Source: CAMAUF01 sp046152925 (GTDB taxonomy: Bacteria; Chloroflexota; Dehalococcoidia; Tepidiformales; Tepidiformaceae). From it: a stretch of 36,016 nt of DNA. The notes under the pieces were generated by a model that worked only from the letters and a program-made list of their open reading frames with translations, did no database searches and was not told the DNA's origin. Below, piece after piece: positions 29,679 to 36,016 of the stretch. The DNA lies in the NCBI GenBank assembly GCA_046152925.1, contig JBJXFX010000116.1, forward strand, positions 1 to 36,016. Direction: 5' to 3'. Position 1 is the first letter of the stretch. Every line of letters starts with the position of its first letter. The position numbers and the translations under genes are program-made.

Positions 29679-30698
29679 ATGGCGCGACGCCTCGCACTCT
29701 CCGTCGGCTTCACCGGCAACCCGGAACAGAACAAAGAGCTCATCAACCGGATCAAGATCGCCGAGGAAGTCGGCGTCGAAGCCATCTTCACCGCCGAAAC
29801 CTGGGGCCGCGACCAGTTTTCCCTCCTCACCCAGGTCGCCCTCCAGACCTCCAAGATCAAGCTCGGCACCGGCATCGCGCCCGTCTTCGGCCGCTCCCCC
29901 GCCGTCCTGGCGATGACCTACGCGACGCTCGATGAGCTCTCTGGCGGCCGGGTCGTCATCGGCCTCGGCACCTCGGGCGCACGCGTCATCGAGCACTGGC
30001 ACGGCGAGAAGTTCTCCAAGCCGCTCCAGCGGATCAAGGAATACTGCCAGATCATCAACCAGATCATGGCGGGCGAAAAAGTCTTCCACGACGGTGAAGT
30101 GTTCAAGCTCCAGCGTGGCTTCAAGCTGCTCTTCAACCCGGTCCGCAACCACATCCCGATCTACATCGCCTCCATCTCGCCGAAGAGCATGGAGATCGTC
30201 GGTGAAGTCGCGGACGGCTGGATGCCTATCTATTGGCCCAAGTCCAAGTTCAAGGACGGCCTCGCCACCGTGCAGGTCGGCGCCGACCGCGCCAACCGCC
30301 CCGCCGGCTCGGTCGAGTGCGTCGCCTCCCTGACCACGGTCATCGAGGAAGACCCGGCCAAGGCACGCCGCATGGCCGCGGGCGGCGTCTCCTGGTACGT
30401 CACGAACATGGGCGACTTCTACCATCAGATGCTGACCCGCAACGGCTTCCCCCAGGAAGTCGCCGCGATGCGCAAGGCTGGCGAAGAGCACCGCCCGATG
30501 CCGTTCCAGACGAACGACGAGATCCTCGCCGCCATGGGCGACAAAATGCTCGAAGAAACCGCGATCTGGGGCGACCTCGAGACCGTCTCCGCCGGGATCG
30601 AGGAGCGCCGCCAGCTCGGCGTTGACCTCCCGATCATTGGCATGCCGCAAGGCGACCCCAAGCGCGTCGAGAAGATCCTCGGCACGCTCGTCAGCTAA
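29679..30698 (+). CDS. LLM-class flavin (F420-type) oxidoreductase
   Basis: This 339-residue protein has the luciferase-like monooxygenase TIM barrel. It starts ARRLALSVGFTGN and has the typical strand segments GVEAIFTAETWGRDQF, IKLGTGIAPVFGRSPAVLAM, GGRVVIGLGTSGARVIE and IPIYIASISPKSMEIVGEVADGW. The closest type is the F420-dependent group (Mer/Fgd-like), which oxidises alcohols or reduces activated double bonds; this is known for the family, and the substrate here is unknown. CGGAG lies 13 nt before the ATG. The four-helix-bundle gene follows after 22 bp and the esterase after another 20 bp, so the three may form an operon. Confidence 0.9.
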   Translation: MARRLALSVGFTGNPEQNKELINRIKIAEEVGVEAIFTAETWGRDQFSLLTQVALQTSKIKLGTGIAPVFGRSPAVLAMTYATLDELSGGRVVIGLGTSGARVIEHWHGEKFSKPLQRIKEYCQIINQIMAGEKVFHDGEVFKLQRGFKLLFNPVRNHIPIYIASISPKSMEIVGEVADGWMPIYWPKSKFKDGLATVQVGADRANRPAGSVECVASLTTVIEEDPAKARRMAAGGVSWYVTNMGDFYHQMLTRNGFPQEVAAMRKAGEEHRPMPFQTNDEILAAMGDKMLEETAIWGDLETVSAGIEERRQLGVDLPIIGMPQGDPKRVEKILGTLVS

Positions 30699-30720
30699 GC
30701 ATTGCGGAGAGGCGGCCCGG

Positions 30721-31125
30721 ATGGCGGCGGTTGAACGATTCGAAGAACTGATGGCCTGGCAGGCTGCACGCGGCTTGGCCCGCGAAATCCACGTTGCCAC
30801 GGGCGCCGGCACGTGGGCTCGCGATGCGTCGCTGGGCGACCAGGCCAACCGCGCCGCGGCCGCCATCGCTGGCGAAATCGCCGCCGGCTTTGAACGCGGC
30901 AACCGGACGGAGTTCCATCGCCACCTCTCCGCCGCCAAGGGTTGGTGTGGCGAGCTGCGCTCCCATCTCTACATCGCACTCGACCGGGAGCACATGAACG
31001 AGTTTGAGTTCGGCCGCCTCAAGGGCCTCGCCGACGACGTCAACCGGCACGTCGGCGGTCTCCGCACCGCCGTCGCCCGCCAAGCCGAAGTCCAACAGGT
31101 CCGGCGCACGACCCCGGACTCATAG
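30721..31125 (+). CDS. Four-helix bundle protein (23S rRNA intervening-sequence protein family)
   Basis: This is a 134-residue helical protein. The family core is visible as ERFEELMAWQAARGLAREIH, then QANRAAAAIAGEIAAGFERG and FHRHLSAAKGWCGELRSHLY, matching the usual W-x-x-A...Q..RAA.SI..NI.EGF.R....F..FL..A.GS..EL pattern. Relatives are often encoded inside 23S rRNA intervening sequences or beside mobile retroelements, where some act as accessory proteins; others are single chromosomal genes of unknown role, as here. GAGAGG precedes the ATG by 8 nt. It sits between the LLM oxidoreductase and the esterase on the same strand. Confidence 0.85.
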   Translation: MAAVERFEELMAWQAARGLAREIHVATGAGTWARDASLGDQANRAAAAIAGEIAAGFERGNRTEFHRHLSAAKGWCGELRSHLYIALDREHMNEFEFGRLKGLADDVNRHVGGLRTAVARQAEVQQVRRTTPDS

Positions 31126-31145
31126 CGCACGCAAGGAGGTCCCAG

Positions 31146-32078
31146 ATGCCAGTCCATCCACAGGCACAGCAACTGCTCGATGTTTTCACCCAGATGGGGA
31201 TGGACGGGCTGAAGCCCGCCGATGGCAACGCCGTCACCGTCCGTGCGATGCTCGCCAACTTCCCACGCCCCGAAGGCGAGGCGGTCGGGTCCGTGGTCGC
31301 GGCCAGAGTGCCCGGCCCCGGCGGCGATATCCCCGTCCGCATCTACACTCCGCCGCGCGTCAACCTCACCCGGCCTGGGCTCGTCTGGTTCCATGGTGGC
31401 GGCTGGGTGTTCGGCGACCTCGAAAGTGCCGATAACACCGCCCGCGCGCTCTGCATGGCGGCGGACTGCGTCGTCGTCTCCGTCGACTATCGCCTCGCGC
31501 CCGAGCACAAGTTCCCGGCTGCCGCCGACGATTGCTACGCGGTGACCAAGTGGGCCTTCGAAAACGCCGCGAACCTTCGGATCGACGCCAAGCGCCTCGC
31601 CGTCGGGGGCGATAGCGCCGGTGGCAACCTGGCTGCGGTGGTCGCCCAGCTCGCCAAGACCGGCGGGCCTGAACTCAGCTTCCAACTCCTCGTCTACCCG
31701 GTGACCGACGCCAACTTCACGACCGGCTCCTACGCAGCGAACGCGTCCGGCTATCTGCTTACGAAGGTCGACATGGAGTGGTTCTGGGAGTGCTACCTCG
31801 CCTCGCCGGCCCAAGCGTCGGACCCGAAGGCCGCGCCACTCCAGGCGACCGACCTGGGCGGCCTGCCGCCTGCCCTGGTCCTCACGGCCGAGTTCGACCC
31901 GCTTCGCGACGAAGGCGAGGCCTACGCGGCGAAACTGAAAGCGGCCGGCGTCGCGGTCGAGTCGACGCGCTACGACGGGATGATCCACGGCTTCTTCGGC
32001 AACCCGGCGATGGACGACGGCATCAAGGCTGTTGGCCAGGCAGCGGGGGCACTGAAAACGGCTTGGGGCCACAGCTAA
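31146..32078 (+). CDS. Alpha/beta hydrolase, hormone-sensitive lipase (HSL) family esterase
   Basis: This 310-residue enzyme has a full HSL-family set: the oxyanion motif HGGGW (83-87), nucleophile S157 in GDSAGG, D251 in EFDPLRDEG and H281 in MIHGF. The YRLAPEHKFPAA segment is also diagnostic. It should hydrolyse short- to medium-chain esters in the cytoplasm. The ATG has a near-perfect AAGGAGGT 6 nt upstream, one of the strongest ribosome-binding sites in the window, suggesting high expression. It ends 6 bp before the convergent hypothetical gene. Confidence 0.93.
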   Translation: MPVHPQAQQLLDVFTQMGMDGLKPADGNAVTVRAMLANFPRPEGEAVGSVVAARVPGPGGDIPVRIYTPPRVNLTRPGLVWFHGGGWVFGDLESADNTARALCMAADCVVVSVDYRLAPEHKFPAAADDCYAVTKWAFENAANLRIDAKRLAVGGDSAGGNLAAVVAQLAKTGGPELSFQLLVYPVTDANFTTGSYAANASGYLLTKVDMEWFWECYLASPAQASDPKAAPLQATDLGGLPPALVLTAEFDPLRDEGEAYAAKLKAAGVAVESTRYDGMIHGFFGNPAMDDGIKAVGQAAGALKTAWGHS

Positions 32079-32084
32079 CTCGCG

Positions 32085-32447
32085 TCAGCCCTTCGGGTGT
32101 AGCGCATCCCAGGCGAGGCGGAGGGCGCGCTCGGCCTCGACGCGTTTCTGGGAGATGTTGGCCGGTTGGCCGCGCAACGCCCGGTCACAGGCGTCCCGCA
32201 AGTCACGGATGGCGACCCCGGCGTCGTACAAAGGGAACAGGCGCGCGTCGGCGCCCTCCGGCGGGGGGATGTGGATCGCCAGGTCGGAACGGGTCGCACG
32301 TAAGCGGTGGTTGAAGCTCACCGACCACCCCGCCCAGGTCCCGGGGTCGTCGCGCGCCCGTTCGCGCGCCGCCAGCACTTCCTGGAGCAGACCCTCAAGG
32401 GTCGCGCACGCGTTCCGGAAGCGGATGTCCAGCGGCGATTCGGACAT
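32085..32447 (-). CDS. Hypothetical protein, 120 residues
   Basis: I do not recognise this protein. It is predicted to be mostly helical and charged, with a repeated ExxRAxR-type pattern in both halves (EVLAARERARDD and RVEAERALRLAWDAL). It has no signal peptide or membrane segment and no cysteine beyond two. The frame has the C/G-ending codon bias of real genes here. It borders the IS630-type relic, so it may mark the edge of a rearranged block. No ribosome-binding site is obvious. Confidence 0.5.
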   Translation of the reverse strand: MSESPLDIRFRNACATLEGLLQEVLAARERARDDPGTWAGWSVSFNHRLRATRSDLAIHIPPPEGADARLFPLYDAGVAIRDLRDACDRALRGQPANISQKRVEAERALRLAWDALHPKG

Positions 32448-32484
32448 GGCTGGACTCTAGAGTACTGAAACCGAAGAGTCTTGA

Positions 32485-32650
32485 ACGGCGGTAAGAGCGC
32501 TCTGGCCCGGCCGAGCTTGTCGAGGGTGGCCTCGACGTTCGCAGTCCAGGTGGACGGTTTGGGGCGGAGGTCCCGGGCCTCAAGGTAAGCGGTGATGGCC
32601 TCTTCCAGTGCCGGCGCGCTGGTGAGCTGCGTCGAAGTCCGGGCTGGCAG
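32485..32650 (-). pseudogene. C-terminal relic of an IS630-type transposase
   Basis: Read on the minus strand, this gives LTSAPALEEAITAYLEARDL, then RPKPSTWTANVEATLDKLGR and ARALL. It aligns with the end of IS630-family DDE transposases, where the pattern I..Y...HN..PKPFVWTA..E.IL.K..RAR is typical. No DDE catalytic core, start or inverted repeats remain; the sequence is lost upstream where the SDR relic begins. The relic explains the gap between the hypothetical gene and the SDR relic and points to past insertion and deletion here. Confidence 0.7.
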
Positions 32651-32700
32651 CTGGCGCTGACCGCAGGGTAGAGTGCCGCAAAGGCACGAGGGGGCTCGAC

Positions 32701-33162
32701 ATGGGGAGGCTCGACGGCAAAGTGGCGGTTATCACGGGCGGTGCGAGCGGGATCGGCGCGGCCACGGTGCGGACATTCGTGGGCGAAGGGGCGCGTGTCG
32801 TGATTGCCGACTTGCAGGAGGGTGTTGCGCACGAGCTTGCCGCCGAGCTGGGCGCAACTGCGACGGCCATCGGCTGCAATGTCGCGCATGAAGCCGACGT
32901 CCAGGGCGCCATCCAAGCGGCGCTGGACCGGTTTGGGCGGCTCGACGTCGTCTTCAACAATGCCGGCTTTGGCGGGGCCTCGGGCTCGCTCGAGGAGACG
33001 TCGGTGGATGATTACGACATGACGATGAACGTGCTGCTCCGCGGCGTCTTCCTCGGGATCAAGCACGCGGCGCCGATCCTCCGCGCCCAGGGCAGCGGGA
33101 GCATCATCAACACGGCAAGCATCTGCGCGTTCGAAGCGGGCGTGGGGCGCGCCGGAGCGTAA
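32701..33162 (+). pseudogene. Short-chain dehydrogenase (SDR) gene truncated before the catalytic Tyr-Lys
   Basis: The 153 encoded residues cover only the first 60% of a classical SDR (usually 245-280). The cofactor motif TGGASGIG (12-19), the acidic DLQ after strand 2, NNAG (91-94) and the serine in NTAS (about 137-140) are present. The YxxxK catalytic motif, expected about 13 residues after the serine, and everything beyond are missing. The frame stops where sequence reads instead as the 3' end of the opposite-strand MFS gene. GAGGGGG precedes the ATG, so it may still be translated, but it should be inactive. It was probably an acyl-CoA or alcohol dehydrogenase-like enzyme. Confidence 0.85.
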
Positions 33163-34336
33163 GCCACAGTGCGAGAGCGCTCAGGAAGAGGACGATGCCT
33201 GCAGCGCGAAAGGCCGGCCCGTAGTTGGCGGAGTCGCCGGCCCACCAGCCGATGAGGGCGGGGCCGGCGGCGCGGCTGACGGCGATGAAGAGCGCCTGCG
33301 TCCCGAGGAGGCGGCCGAAGTACTCACCGGGAAAGCGCTCGGAGGTGAGGAGCGCGCGGAGTGGATAGACAGCGCCGAAGACCGTGCCGAAGACGAGGAT
33401 GTAGGCCCAAACCTGCCACCAGGCGTCCGCGTTCGCGACCAGAAAGGCTGCGCCGCCGAGCGCCGCGAGGCAGCCGGCGAGCAAGACGGCTGCGTCGGCG
33501 CGGGCGGAGAGCGAGGGCATGAGGAGGCGCGCGGGGAGGCTCAGGACGCCGGCGAGGCCGACCACGCCGGCGACGGCGCTCGGTTCGAAACCGCGCGATT
33601 CGAGTTGGGCGATGACGTGGAACGAGTAGCCGCTGAACGCGAGGTTGCCGGCGAAGAACGCGACGGTGAAGGCCCAGAAGCGCGGCGTCCCGGCGCGGAG
33701 GCCGGCGACGGTCTGGCGGAGGACGCTCGTGACGCCCCTCGCTGAGGGAGCGCGCTGATTGCCGCCTTCGTCCAGGAGGAGGGCTGGGACCGTGACGCCG
33801 ACGACGAAGAGGATGAGCGCGAGGCCCGCAACGGCGCCGCGCCATCCGAGCCAGTCGACAAGGATGTCGGTGAGCGGCGTGAAGATGGTGATGGAGATGC
33901 CGCTCGCCATGGTGAGGACACCGTAGGCGCGGGGCCGCTCAGGCCCCGTGAACCAGCGGTTCATGAGGACATAGACGGGTTCGTAGAAGGTCGCGGCCAT
34001 CGCCGGGCCGACAAGGACGGCCATGACCGCGATGAACTGCCAGCGCTCCTGGGCGAGAGCGAGGGCGGCGAGGCCCGCGGCGCCCAAGACGCTGCCGGCG
34101 GCCATCAAGCGGCGAGAGCCGAAAAGGTCGGCCACGGTTCCCGTGATGAGGGCGGCGACGCCCGAAACGAGGAGCGCGAGGCTGAAGCCGAGCGAGACAG
34201 TGGCGGTCCCGAAGGCGCCGCCGGCCGCGTCTTTGGTGACGAGGACGCTGAAGGCGTAGGAGAGCGTGCCGTAGCTGGTGTTGATGAAGGCCGACGCGGC
34301 GAGGACTTGGAACCAGCGGCGGTCGATCTGGCGCAT
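33107..34336 (-). CDS. MFS transporter (monocarboxylate / OxlT-like type)
   Basis: This is a protein of about 409 residues with twelve predicted membrane helices. It begins DRRWFQVLAASAFINTSYGT, typical of the MCT/OxlT-like branch, followed by SLGFSLALLVSGVAALITGT and the motif A-like loop DLFGSRRLMAAG. The likely substrate is an organic acid, but this is inference. ATG 34336 was chosen; GTG 34354 is possible. The last about 16 codons (APRPLRTRRCLPC and neighbours) are antisense to the truncated SDR gene, so the natural C-terminus was probably altered by the rearrangement that cut the SDR gene. Function may be retained because the change lies after the last helix. Confidence 0.85.
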   Translation of the reverse strand: MRQIDRRWFQVLAASAFINTSYGTLSYAFSVLVTKDAAGGAFGTATVSLGFSLALLVSGVAALITGTVADLFGSRRLMAAGSVLGAAGLAALALAQERWQFIAVMAVLVGPAMAATFYEPVYVLMNRWFTGPERPRAYGVLTMASGISITIFTPLTDILVDWLGWRGAVAGLALILFVVGVTVPALLLDEGGNQRAPSARGVTSVLRQTVAGLRAGTPRFWAFTVAFFAGNLAFSGYSFHVIAQLESRGFEPSAVAGVVGLAGVLSLPARLLMPSLSARADAAVLLAGCLAALGGAAFLVANADAWWQVWAYILVFGTVFGAVYPLRALLTSERFPGEYFGRLLGTQALFIAVSRAAGPALIGWWAGDSANYGPAFRAAGIVLFLSALALWLTLRRAPRPLRTRRCLPC

Positions 34337-34385
34337 CGGGACGCAGTCTCGCACGCGGATTGGCGCTCCGCGCGAAATTGCGGCC

Positions 34386-34400
34386 TGATAAGCTGTCCCT
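34386..34400 (+). promoter_or_regulatory. Extended -10 placed for leaderless transcription of the toxin-antitoxin operon
   Basis: TGATAAGCT (34386-34394) is an extended -10, followed by 6 nt and the ATG at 34401. No Shine-Dalgarno sequence is present before the antitoxin. Confidence 0.45.
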
Positions 34401-34596
34401 ATGACGTTGCTAGAGACCTTGGAGAAGGATGCGGAGCAGCTACCCCCGGCCGATCAGATTCGGCTTGCCATCGCTCTGTTGCGCCGGGCGGGCGGTGTGG
34501 ATCAGCGGGACGACTGGGACGAGGCCGACGTCGAAGATCTGGGCGCGTACTCGCGCGCGCTCTTTCGCAGCGCAGGAGTACGCGCTGGAGGATTAA
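34401..34596 (+). pseudogene. Antitoxin of a MazF/PemK module, apparently frameshifted
   Basis: The frame from ATG 34401 gives MTLLETLEKDAEQLPPADQI, then an antitoxin-like DDWDEADVEDLGAYSRALF. It then runs out of register through the start of the toxin gene to a stop at 34688. If one T is removed from the TTT at 34562-34564, the protein ends ALFAAQEYALED with TAA at 34594-34596. That is a typical acidic end for a small antitoxin of about 64 residues, 3 nt before the toxin GTG. The GGAGGA in this tail is then the toxin ribosome-binding site. A true frameshift and a sequencing error cannot be told apart here. The family is not one I can name. Confidence 0.6.
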
Positions 34597-34599
34597 GGC

Positions 34600-34929
34600 G
34601 TGCTTCGGCCTGGGACGGTCGTCTGGGTGGACTTCCCGGGTGCAGTGGCAATAAAGCGCCGTCCCGCGGTTGTGGTCTCGACGGATGAGTACCACCGCAC
34701 GCGCCCGGATTGCGTCCTTGCGCTGGTCACGAGCAACGTGCAGGCGGCGTCCACCCGCTTCGACCACCTTCTTGACGACTGGCGCGCGGCCGGGCTTCGC
34801 CGTCCGTCCGCCGTACGCGCCTACTACACGACCGTTCTGCAGGCAGACGTCCAAGAGGCCAGCAGGTTGAGCGCGCGAGATTGGGCGATGACGCAAGCGC
34901 GGCTGGCGGGCTCGTTGTCGCTTCCCTAA
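34600..34929 (+). CDS. MazF/PemK family endoribonuclease toxin
   Basis: This 109-residue protein has the PemK/MazF fold: LRPGTVVWVDFPG, then KRRPAVVVSTDEYHR, then DCVLALVTSN and a C-terminal RLSARDWAMTQARL helix. MazF toxins cut mRNA at short sites and arrest growth until bound by their antitoxin. Length and motif order are normal and no stop or frameshift is seen. It starts with a GTG preceded by GGAGGA. The partner gene upstream is apparently frameshifted, which would leave the toxin free unless it is weak, silent or controlled in trans. Confidence 0.85.
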   Translation: MLRPGTVVWVDFPGAVAIKRRPAVVVSTDEYHRTRPDCVLALVTSNVQAASTRFDHLLDDWRAAGLRRPSAVRAYYTTVLQADVQEASRLSARDWAMTQARLAGSLSLP

Positions 34930-34959
34930 CACGCGCTCGCTACTCCCTTAGCGATGCGC

Positions 34960-34965
34960 CATACT
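34960..34965 (+). promoter_or_regulatory. -10-like box of the acyl-CoA dehydrogenase gene
   Basis: CATACT, the same hexamer as in the 5S promoter, predicts a start near 34972 and a leader of about 26 nt carrying GGAGGG. No clear -35 box is visible. Confidence 0.35.
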
Positions 34966-34997
34966 GGCGGCCAGCTTCGCCGAGGAGGGTTGTCGCC

Positions 34998-36016
34998 ATG
35001 GAGTTCGTGTTCACGAAAGAACAAGAGGATTTCCGCGGCCGCGTCCAGACGTTCATCAAGGACAACTGGGCCCCTCCGCCAGCTACGTCCCGGCCCGGCG
35101 ACCACGCGACGAACGAAGCGGACCGCGCCTATGAAAAGCGCCTTGCGAAGAACGGCTGGCTGACGATGGCGTGGCCCAAGGAGTTCGGCGGGCTGGCGGC
35201 AAGCCACCTCGAGCAACTGATCTTCCGCGAGGAGAGCGCTTACGCGGGCGCGCCCGGCGGCGGCGGCCAGGGCATCTCGATGGTGGGGCCCTGCCTCATG
35301 GTCCATGGTTCGGAGAAGCAGAAGCTCGAGCATTTGCCCAAGATTGCGTCGAGCGAGGTGCACTGGGGGCAGGGTTTCAGCGAGCCGGGCTCGGGCTCCG
35401 ACTTGGCCTCGCTCCAGACGCGGGCGGTCCGCGACGGCGACGATTTCGTGATCAACGGGCAGAAGATCTGGACCTCGGGCGCGCACCACGCCGACTGGTT
35501 CCACGTCCTGACGCGGACGAACCCCGACGCGCCGAAGCACCGGGGCATCTCGTATTTCCTGGTCGATGCGAAGACGCCGGGGATCACGGTGCGGCCGCTG
35601 ATCAACATGCTCGGCGACCACGAGTTCAACGAGGTCTTCTTCGAAGACGTGCGTGTGCCAGCCGAGAACATGATGGGCGAGGAGAACCGCGGCTGGTACG
35701 TCGCGACGACGCTGCTCGACTTCGAGCGCTCAGGCGTGACCTGGTCGGCTTCCGGGCGGCGCCAAATCGAACAGCTGGTCCGGTATGGGAAGGAAGCGAA
35801 AGGACGGCACGGCCGCCTCGTCGACGACCCGGTCGTCCGGAACGGCCTTGCGGACCTCCGGATCGGTACGGAGGCGGCGCGCTTCTTGAGCTACCGGGTG
35901 GTGTGGATGCAGAGCCAGGGGCGCGTGCCGAACCACGAGGCGTCGATGTCGAAAGCGTTCGGCAGCGAGCTTGGCCAGAAGTTCGCGAACTTCGGGATGA
36001 AGATGATCGGCATGGG
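34998..36016 (+). CDS. Acyl-CoA dehydrogenase family protein, cut off by the window edge
   Basis: The visible 339 residues start MEFVFTKEQEDFRGRVQTFI and include the flavin and substrate signatures GFSEPGSGSDLASL and FVINGQKIWTSGAHHADW. The beta-domain segment VRPLINMLGDHEFNEVFFED and part of the C-terminal helical domain are also present. It should oxidise an acyl-CoA to the trans-2-enoyl-CoA with FAD and pass electrons to an electron-transfer flavoprotein; chain length is unknown. The catalytic glutamate region lies beyond the window. GGAGGG lies 9 nt before the ATG. It fits functionally with the crotonases and thioesterase in this window. Confidence 0.93.
   Translation, partial: MEFVFTKEQEDFRGRVQTFIKDNWAPPPATSRPGDHATNEADRAYEKRLAKNGWLTMAWPKEFGGLAASHLEQLIFREESAYAGAPGGGGQGISMVGPCLMVHGSEKQKLEHLPKIASSEVHWGQGFSEPGSGSDLASLQTRAVRDGDDFVINGQKIWTSGAHHADWFHVLTRTNPDAPKHRGISYFLVDAKTPGITVRPLINMLGDHEFNEVFFEDVRVPAENMMGEENRGWYVATTLLDFERSGVTWSASGRRQIEQLVRYGKEAKGRHGRLVDDPVVRNGLADLRIGTEAARFLSYRVVWMQSQGRVPNHEASMSKAFGSELGQKFANFGMKMIGM

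Overview
The window is 36 kb of very GC-rich (roughly two-thirds G+C) bacterial chromosome. Genes are short, densely packed and on both strands, and codons strongly prefer C or G in the third position. The gene content is enoyl-CoA hydratase/isomerase proteins, an acyl-CoA dehydrogenase, an LLM (F420-type) oxidoreductase, several alpha/beta hydrolases, a DUF1786 protein, a Uma2 nuclease and a CHAT protease. Together with C-rich hairpin repeats and many apparently leaderless promoters, this suggests a free-living heterotroph of the Chloroflexota, perhaps Dehalococcoidia-like; an actinobacterium is less likely. The assignment is inference from gene content only. There is no phage, CRISPR array or intact insertion sequence.

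Layout. 1-1320: a solitary 5S rRNA gene with its own promoter, and a ferritin-like/VIT metal transporter. 1525-7237: a secreted CAP-domain protein, the tldD-tldE protease pair, an MFS exporter and a DEDDh exonuclease. 7326-12302: a 1216-residue protein joining an alpha/beta hydrolase (lipase-like) domain to a C-terminal CHAT caspase-like protease, divergent from a DUF1786 actin-fold protein; a perfect CRP/FNR-type palindrome lies between them. 12299-17138: a membrane diguanylate cyclase, an ABC1/UbiB kinase-like protein, and a tightly overlapping trio (nucleotidylyltransferase, Uma2 nuclease, APH-type phosphotransferase). 17164-20404: a thioesterase, a methyltransferase, two gene relics (the tail of a second Uma2 gene and the ends of a phosphotriesterase-like gene), and two crotonase-family proteins. 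20670-25810: a GNAT, a PPOX-type flavoprotein, tRNA-Gly(CCC), an SGNH hydrolase, a degenerate GGDEF membrane protein, a GltD-type oxidoreductase and an alpha/beta hydrolase. 25827-32447: a double NUDIX protein, a palindromic MITE-like element, an unrecognised membrane-anchored HExxH metalloprotein, a repeat-rich 640-bp gap, a DinB-like protein, an LLM oxidoreductase, a four-helix-bundle protein, an HSL-type esterase and a small hypothetical protein. 32485-36016: a scarred region with an IS630-type transposase tail, a short-chain dehydrogenase cut off before its catalytic Tyr-Lys, an MFS transporter whose 3' end runs into it, a MazF/PemK toxin whose antitoxin appears frameshifted, and the start of an acyl-CoA dehydrogenase gene.

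How the genes work together. The crotonases, thioesterase, acyl-CoA dehydrogenase, SDR relic, LLM oxidoreductase and esterases fit a lifestyle of degrading fatty acyl-CoA and other organic acids. The most unusual item is the hydrolase-CHAT fusion. It has two intact-looking catalytic centres, three evenly spaced Arg-rich RRRRGP-like motifs in its N-terminal region, and a nearby CRP-like operator. It is the best candidate for an undescribed stress, defence or cell-death effector. A second general feature is a -10-like hexamer (TANNNT) placed 6-7 nt before the start codon of eight genes, pointing to widespread leaderless transcription.
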